Source of the DNA: JBEKYD01 sp049509915
Lineage (GTDB): Bacteria > Acidobacteriota > Terriglobia > Bryobacterales > Bryobacteraceae
Length of the DNA stretch: 10,797 nt
Assembly: GCA_049509915.1 (NCBI GenBank)
Contig: JBEKZL010000409.1
Location: 1 to 10,797 of the forward strand
Reading direction: 5' to 3'
In this document: one piece after another, positions 6,483-10,797 of the stretch
How the letters are laid out: each line of letters opens with the position of its first letter
Position numbering within the stretch: the first letter of the stretch is position 1
The notes under the pieces: generated by a model
Database searches by the model: none
What the model was told of the DNA's origin: nothing
The model's input: the letters and a program-made list of their open reading frames with translations, nothing else
Position numbers and translations under genes: made by a program

Positions 6483-7468
6483 TGTGGCTGGTTACCGGCG
6501 CCACCGGGTTCATCGGCGGCCACTTTCTCGATGCCTTATGCGCGGATGCCGAGTTCCGCTCGGGCGGCCAGCCGGTGCGCTGTCTGGTCCGGCCCAAGCC
6601 GCACCGGCGGGCGCTGCCGGAGGCGGTCCAGACTGTCGCCGGCGATCTCGCCAGCGGCGCGGGGCTCGGCGAAGCTCTGGCCGGCGTCGACACCGTGATT
6701 CACCTGGCGGGCGTGACCAAGGCGCTGTCGCCCGCTGGCTACCTCGGCGATGTCGACGGGACTCGGAACCTGGTGCGCGCCATCGCGGCCACCGGCCGCC
6801 CGCTGCGCCTGGTCCACGTCAGCTCGCTCGGAGCTGTCGGTCCCAGTCCGGATGGCACGCCCGCCGACGAGCAAACCACTCCGCATCCCTTCACCCATTA
6901 CGGCAAAGCGAAGCTGGCCGGAGAGATTCTGGTGCGGCAGGAGTATCCTGAGGCCGTGATCCTGCGCCCGCCGGTGGTCTACGGGCCGCGCGATACCGAT
7001 GTCTTCCAAATCCTGAAACCGCTGTCCAAAGGCTGGGCCGTCGAGATCGGCGGCGGCGACCGCTGGTTCAGCGCCATCTATGTGCGCGATCTGGCGGCCG
7101 GCCTTATCGCAGCGGCGCGCAGCCCCCGCGCCGCCGGGCGGACGTACTTCATCTCTCACCCTGCCGTCGTGAGCTGGAAAGAGCTCGCCCAGGTGGCTGC
7201 CCGCCTCATGAACGTCCGGCCGCGCTCGCTCACGGTGCCGCCGTGGATGGCCCGCGCGGCCGGATTTTTCGCTGAAATCGGTGCCAATCTCGCCCGCAAA
7301 CCCAGCATCGTTTCCCGTGAAAAGGTTGCCGAAGCCGAGTGCCTCTGGTGGCTGTGCGACTCCAGCCGATTGGCCCGCGAAATCGGATTTTCCGCTCCAA
7401 CCGGAATCGAAACCGGACTCAGCGAGACTTTGGCATGGTACAAGGGAGCTGGATGGATACGGTACTGA
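6482..7468 (+). CDS. extended SDR / NAD-dependent epimerase-dehydratase family; candidate oxo-ceramide reductase (CerR-like)
   Basis: A 328-residue protein with the extended short-chain dehydrogenase layout: TGATGFIGG at residues 5-13 for NAD(P) binding, DTVIHLAGV in the fourth strand region, the Ser pair S114-S115 in HVSSLGAVG, and the catalytic Y140-x-x-x-K144 (YGKAK). VILRPPVVYGPRD and the later FSAIYVRDLAAGL are typical of the family. On its own the sequence only says nucleotide-sugar- or lipid-type oxidoreductase. Because it shares an operon with SPT-like and GNAT-like genes, it is a good candidate for the enzyme that reduces 3-oxo-ceramide (or 3-ketosphinganine), as the epimerase-family CerR does in Caulobacter. 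Its ATG overlaps the DUF3047 stop by one base, and its last 16 bases overlap the PAP2 gene. There is no clear ribosome binding site, so translation is probably coupled. Confidence 0.87.
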   Translation: MWLVTGATGFIGGHFLDALCADAEFRSGGQPVRCLVRPKPHRRALPEAVQTVAGDLASGAGLGEALAGVDTVIHLAGVTKALSPAGYLGDVDGTRNLVRAIAATGRPLRLVHVSSLGAVGPSPDGTPADEQTTPHPFTHYGKAKLAGEILVRQEYPEAVILRPPVVYGPRDTDVFQILKPLSKGWAVEIGGGDRWFSAIYVRDLAAGLIAAARSPRAAGRTYFISHPAVVSWKELAQVAARLMNVRPRSLTVPPWMARAAGFFAEIGANLARKPSIVSREKVAEAECLWWLCDSSRLAREIGFSAPTGIETGLSETLAWYKGAGWIRY

Positions 7469-8346
7469 CTGATACCCGCTTCTGGCCAGTGGATAAGATC
7501 ATCCTGGCGTTCCTGGCCGCCACTACCGCGATCTTGATCGGCTGGTGGAAGGTCATCCCCGAAGCTCCGTTTCTGCTGGCGGCACACGCGGCGGCCCTGG
7601 CGCTGTTGCTGATCGAGATCAAGCGCCCTAACCCCACCAGTTGGATTTTTCGGAACTGGTATCCTTTGCCGTACGTAGCTTCCTGCTACAAGGAAATGGC
7701 GATCCTGATTCCGCCCGTGCGGCATCCTGATTCGGACCGCTGGCTGGCGAATCTGGATTTCCGCATTTGGGGCGATAATCCCACAGTGTGGCTGGAACGG
7801 CTCCAGTCACCCGTCCTCACCGAAATTCTGCAGGTTGTGTACACCCTGTTCGTCCCTGCCGTACTGCTAGTGGCCTTCCTGATCTGGCGAAAGGGAAAAG
7901 CCGAAGAGTTCCAATTTTATGCGTTCCTAATCGCGGCCGGCTTTCTGGCTTCCTACCTGGGCTATTTGGCAGTACCGGCCCGAGGCCCGCGATTCCTGCT
8001 CAAGTCCTTGCAGCACATACCGTTACAGGGGCTCTGGTTGTTTCATGCCATGCAGCACACGCTGGACAAGATGGAGTCCGCTCATTACGACTGCTTCCCC
8101 AGCGGCCACACCGAGTTGACCATCCTGGCCTGGTGGGGCACCCGAGTACTGCCGAAACGGATATTCTTAGCCTATTTGGCTTACACTCCCTCTATCATTT
8201 TTGCTACAGTTTATCTTCGATATCACTATACGGTGGATGTAATGGCTGGGGCAGTCGTGGCCGCGTGCCTGATCGCGGCGGCCCCGTTCGTTTACCGAAT
8301 GCTTCAAGAAAGGCCGGTGAAGGCTTGGGCGAAATCGACGTCATAG
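7453..8346 (+). CDS. PAP2_3 / inositol-phosphorylceramide-synthase-like membrane enzyme
   Basis: A 297-residue integral membrane protein with about six helices, at roughly 16-33, 39-55, 125-145, 155-173, 235-254 and 263-283. It has the three PAP2 motifs in the form seen in the PAP2_3/Aur1 branch: PARGPR at 175-180, CFPSGHT with catalytic-type His219, and RYHYTVD with R256, H258 and D262. Members of this branch either remove a phosphate from a lipid or transfer a phospho-head group to ceramide, as in fungal Aur1 and bacterial inositol-lipid synthases. Next to sphingolipid genes, a ceramide head-group transferase or ceramide-phosphate phosphatase is most likely. ATG 7453 is chosen because AAGGGAG lies just upstream and the longer in-frame reading would run deep inside the SDR gene. 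It overlaps the SDR by 16 bases and the next gene by 22. Confidence 0.87.
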   Translation: MDTVLTDTRFWPVDKIILAFLAATTAILIGWWKVIPEAPFLLAAHAAALALLLIEIKRPNPTSWIFRNWYPLPYVASCYKEMAILIPPVRHPDSDRWLANLDFRIWGDNPTVWLERLQSPVLTEILQVVYTLFVPAVLLVAFLIWRKGKAEEFQFYAFLIAAGFLASYLGYLAVPARGPRFLLKSLQHIPLQGLWLFHAMQHTLDKMESAHYDCFPSGHTELTILAWWGTRVLPKRIFLAYLAYTPSIIFATVYLRYHYTVDVMAGAVVAACLIAAAPFVYRMLQERPVKAWAKSTS

Positions 8347-9440
8347 CGGTAAGCGGCCAAGAGTCACTTAAACGGTTCATCGAGCTGCCCTATTCCCTTT
8401 ACCGCGGCCAACCTCACTGGGTTCCCCCGCTGCGCATCGCCGTCAAGGAACTGCTGGACCGCAAGAAGCACCCGTTTTATCGCGACGCCGAAGCCGAGTT
8501 CTTTCTGGCCTTCCGAAACGGCAAAATCGTAGGGCGGATCGCGGCCATTATCGACCGCGCGTATGACCGCTTTCACCAGGAAGAAGGCGGCTTCTTCGGG
8601 TTTTTCGAGTGTTACGACGATACCGCGGCGGCCGGCGCTTTGCTGGCTGCGGCGCGGCAATGGACCACCGCGCGCGGCGCCAAGTTTATGCGCGGCCCGG
8701 TCAATCCCTCCACCAACTATGAATGCGGCTTGCTGGTGGAGGGTTTCGATTCCGACCCCATGGTGATGATGCCCTATAACCTGCCGCATTACGCCAACCT
8801 CATCGAGCAGGCCGGGTTGCATAAGGTCAAGGATCTGTACGCCTTTCTGAGCAACGCCAATACCATTTCCATGGAGAAGATCGAGCGCGTATCGGATAAG
8901 GCTCTGCGCCAGACGGGCGTGCGCGTCCGTCCCATCGACATGAAGCATTTCCAGGCCGATGCGGAGCGCATTTGGGCGGTTTACAACTCGGCCTGGGAAC
9001 GAAACTGGGGCTACGTGCCCATGAGCCGCGAAGAATTCCTGCTGATGGGCAAGGAGATGAAGCAGATTCTGAAACCCGACCTGGCGCTCATTGGCGAGGT
9101 CGACGGCCGCATGGTGGGCTTCGCTCTGGCTTTGCCGGACATCAACCAGGCGCTTAAGCCGGCGGGCGGCAAGCTGTTCCCCACGGGGCTCATCAAAATA
9201 CTGTATTATCAACGTTTGATTAAGAGTGTTCGGGTGCTGTTGTTGGGCGTGGTCGAGGAATACCGCGCGTCCGGCCTTGCCGCCGGGTTCTATGCCACCT
9301 TGGTGCGCAATGCCCGCCGGCTCGGCTTTGGCGACTGTGAGATGTCCTGGATTTTGGAGGACAATGTTTTGATGAATCGTTCGCTGGAGGTAATGGGGGC
9401 CCGGCGATACAAGACATACCGACTTTATGAATGGAATTGA
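8325..9440 (+). CDS. GNAT-fold N-acyltransferase-like protein; candidate bacterial ceramide synthase
   Basis: A 371-residue protein of a large, poorly characterised GNAT-related family. Its hallmarks are HWVPPL at 31-36, HPFYRDAEAEFFLAFRNGKIVGRIAAIIDR in two adjoining blocks, FFGFFECYDD, the block VNPSTNYECGLLVEGFD from residue 126, MMPYNLPHY, and a C-terminal GNAT-like part, VVEEYRASGLAAGFY and SWILEDN (341-347). As I recall, the enzyme that N-acylates 3-ketosphinganine in Caulobacter (bCerS) is a GNAT-superfamily protein of this general kind; the position directly before an SPT-like gene supports the same role here. TTG 8325 gives the family-typical short N-terminus (GEIDVIAVSGQESLKRFIELP). 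It overlaps the PAP2 gene by 22 bases, and its ribosome binding site is weak, which points to coupled translation. A longer in-frame reading back to 7788 is PAP2 shadow. Confidence 0.8.
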   Translation: MGEIDVIAVSGQESLKRFIELPYSLYRGQPHWVPPLRIAVKELLDRKKHPFYRDAEAEFFLAFRNGKIVGRIAAIIDRAYDRFHQEEGGFFGFFECYDDTAAAGALLAAARQWTTARGAKFMRGPVNPSTNYECGLLVEGFDSDPMVMMPYNLPHYANLIEQAGLHKVKDLYAFLSNANTISMEKIERVSDKALRQTGVRVRPIDMKHFQADAERIWAVYNSAWERNWGYVPMSREEFLLMGKEMKQILKPDLALIGEVDGRMVGFALALPDINQALKPAGGKLFPTGLIKILYYQRLIKSVRVLLLGVVEEYRASGLAAGFYATLVRNARRLGFGDCEMSWILEDNVLMNRSLEVMGARRYKTYRLYEWN

Positions 9441-9445
9441 CAACC

Positions 9446-10661
9446 ATGCGCGTATCGACTAGCGGGGTCACGAGCAAGAGAAAAATCGGCGGATCGAACG
9501 ACATTTTTGAAAAATGTCGCAATTTCACTCGTCCGAGTGATCTCCAGTCCGCAGGTCTGTACATGTACTTCGAGGTGTTTGGCGACCGCGAAGGTTGTGG
9601 CCCGGGCGAAGTCCGCATGGGAAATCGCCGGGTCCTGATGTTCGGCTCAAACGATTATCTGGCCCTGATTACCCATCCGAAGGTCAAGGAAGCCTCCATC
9701 GCGGCTGTCCGCCGTTATGGCAGCGGTTGTAGCGGCTCGCGCCTCCTCAACGGCACTCTCGACCTCCACGTTCGCCTGGAACACGACCTGGCGGCGCTGG
9801 TCCATAAAGAAGCGGCCATCACCTTCGCCACCGGTTTTCAAGCCAACTACGCCGCCCTGTCGGCGCTCACCGACAAACAACCTGCACGCCAGCCTGGTGG
9901 AGGGTGCCATCCGCTCCCCCGCCCGCACGGCCCGCTTCCGGCACAACGACCTGGAGCACTTCGAGCGTTGCCTGGAAAACTGTCCGCCCGAGGAGCGCAT
10001 TCTCATCGTGTCGGAAGGCGTCTTCAGCATGGAAGGCGATATCGCCGACCTGCGCGGCATCGTCCGCCTGGCCAAGCCCTACGGCGCGCGTGTGTACGTG
10101 GATGAGGCCCACGGCATTGGCGTGCTGGGAGCTACCGGCGCCGGCGCGGCCGAGCACCTGGGCGTGCTCGACGACGTCGATATCGTGATGGGCACGTTCA
10201 GCAAGTCGCTGGCCTCGGTGGGCGGCTTCATCGCCGGTGAGCGCTCGGTGATCGACTACCTGAAGCACACCGCCCGGCCGTTCGTGTTCTCCGCCAGCCT
10301 GCCCGCCGCTTCGGTGGCCGCCGTCGGCGCCGCGCTCGAAATTCTGCGCCAGGAGCCGGAGCGCCGCATGCATCTGCTGCGGATTGCCCAGTACCTGCGC
10401 GATGAGCTCACGGCCAAGGGGTTCGCCGTACTCGCCGGTGAGACCGCTATCGTGCCCGTGGTGATTCGCGAAGAATTGGACCTGTGCCGCCTGTGCAAGA
10501 TGCTGCTAGAAGAGGGTATTTACACCAACCCGGTCCTGCGGCCGGCGGCGGCGCAAAACCTGCTGCGCATTTCCTGCACGGCCGCGCACACCGAAGAGCA
10601 CGTAGACCGTCTGGTAACCACCCTGGTCCGCGTGGCTAAGAAGCTGGATATCGAGCCGTAA
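9446..10661 (+). pseudogene. spt: serine palmitoyltransferase-like alpha-oxoamine synthase, frame broken near 9875
   Basis: A fold-type I PLP enzyme that would condense serine with a long-chain acyl thioester to 3-ketosphinganine, the first step of sphingolipid synthesis. The first frame gives IFEKCRNFTRPSDL, MFGSNDYLALITHPKV, then YGSGCSGSRLLNGTLDLH, the last being SPT-like rather than BioF- or KBL-like, and TGFQANYAALSALTDK. At about 9875-9881 the homology moves to the +1 frame, which continues with NLHASLVEGAI (the His is the PLP-stacking residue), VDEAHGIGVLG (PLP Asp codon in the 10101-10112 block), and TFSKSLASVGGF with the PLP lysine at 10203-10205, to TAA at 10659. Compared with relatives, about 23 bases (7-8 residues, the usual D-x-x-x-x-D segment) are missing at the junction. 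Read literally, the product stops at 10105, before the lysine. It could be a true mutation or an assembly error; the lack of other damage favours a recent event or error. ATG 9431 is an alternative start. Confidence 0.82.
9499..9540. repeat. two adjacent palindromes at the 5-prime end of the SPT gene
   Basis: First palindrome 9499-9519: CGACATTTTT, one central base, AAAAATGTCG, a perfect 10-bp arm. Second palindrome 9525-9540: TCACTCG, two bases, CGAGTGA, a perfect 7-bp arm. They are five bases apart and start about 50 bases after the chosen start codon. The protein read through them (DIFEKCRNFTRPSD) is conserved in type, so they lie in coding sequence. They could be a regulator binding site or an mRNA hairpin pair that affects translation of this gene. 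Confidence 0.7.
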
Positions 10662-10666
10662 GGTCG

Positions 10667-10690
10667 GTGGGACAGGCCTCCTGGCCTGTC
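10667..10690 (+). terminator. stem-loop just after the SPT stop; relative of the GH35 3-prime hairpin
   Basis: GACAGGCC, loop TCCT, GGCCTGTC gives a perfect 8-bp stem starting ten bases after TAA 10659-10661. It is followed by TTGTC rather than a long T-run. The same GTGGGACAGGCCTC sequence follows the GH35 stop codon in the sense direction of that gene, so this may be a repeated end-of-gene element and only perhaps a terminator. Confidence 0.55.
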
Positions 10691-10716
10691 TTGTCAGGCA
10701 GCCCCGGTCTGGTGGG

Positions 10717-10734
10717 GCGGACGCCCTAGTCCGC
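10717..10734. repeat. inverted repeat, 6-bp stem (GCGGAC / GTCCGC)
   Basis: GCGGAC, loop GCCCTA, GTCCGC. This is the second of three consecutive stem-loops downstream of the SPT gene. The preceding GGTGGGGCGG resembles the element at 1343-1368. From 10662 to the right edge no gene is seen. Confidence 0.6.
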
Positions 10735-10735
10735 A

Positions 10736-10753
10736 CGCGACCCACTGGTCGCG
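10736..10753. repeat. inverted repeat, 7-bp stem (CGCGACC / GGTCGCG)
   Basis: CGCGACC, loop CACT, GGTCGCG. This is the third consecutive stem-loop, one base after the second. Together with the two before it, it forms a compact hairpin array of the kind seen in REP/BIME-type intergenic elements, but no family can be named from sequence alone. Confidence 0.6.
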
Positions 10754-10797
10754 CCTCTCTGGCAGGGTCTGTTTATTTGAGGCGTCGAGACTCGTCT

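Noticed and set aside
7788..8324. Upstream extension of the GNAT-like frame
   Set aside because: The translated extension has no homology to the family and overlaps the conserved PAP2 motifs in another frame.
8364..9443. A 359-codon open frame on the minus strand
   Set aside because: It is antisense to the conserved GNAT-like gene, and its composition is that of a shadow frame.
1..10797. CRISPR arrays, tRNA or rRNA genes, riboswitches
   Set aside because: No regularly spaced repeats, no tRNA T-loop or acceptor pattern, and no recognised riboswitch core were seen by eye.

Overview
The window is GC-rich and its coding style and gene content resemble a soil Acidobacteriota of the Solibacter/Bryobacter type: secreted glycan-active enzymes, a Tat-exported oxidoreductase-fold glycosidase, non-ATG starts, and dispersed intergenic palindromes. 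This assignment is an inference from gene content; no rRNA or other marker is present.

Left part (1-5238): a carbohydrate-degradation neighbourhood. On the minus strand, a small membrane-anchored TPR protein (674-1285) is followed with an ATGA overlap by the first half of a Tat-exported GH109-like Gfo/Idh/MocA protein that runs off the left edge (1-677). About 700 bases without a convincing gene follow (1286-1993); they hold two inverted repeats and a 16-base tandem repeat. A secreted CE1-type esterase with an N-terminal CBM48-like domain (1994-3247, +) converges on a GH35 beta-galactosidase (3304-5238, -). A 10-bp-stem palindrome lies between them. The GH35 catalytic domain is intact, but its N-terminus has no ATG, no ribosome binding site and no signal peptide.

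Middle (5258-5743): a 161-residue cyclic-nucleotide-binding-domain protein without a DNA-binding domain, divergent from GH35.

Right part (5835-10661, all +): five tightly packed or overlapping genes that look like a bacterial sphingolipid (ceramide) operon. They are a secreted DUF3047 protein, an extended SDR (candidate oxo-ceramide reductase), a PAP2_3/inositol-phosphorylceramide-synthase-like membrane enzyme (candidate head-group transferase or lipid phosphatase), a GNAT-fold protein of the type proposed as bacterial ceramide synthase, and a serine palmitoyltransferase-like alpha-oxoamine synthase. In the reading proposed here, SPT condenses serine with an acyl thioester, the GNAT protein N-acylates the product, the SDR reduces the 3-oxo group, and the PAP2 enzyme acts on the ceramide head group. 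No acyl carrier protein gene is in the window.

The SPT gene is broken in this sequence: about 23 bases seem to be missing just before the PLP-stacking His motif, which shifts the frame. Everything on either side is well conserved. Two back-to-back palindromes sit in the first 100 bases of the SPT reading frame. Three consecutive stem-loops follow its stop codon; the first is related to the palindrome found just after the GH35 stop codon.
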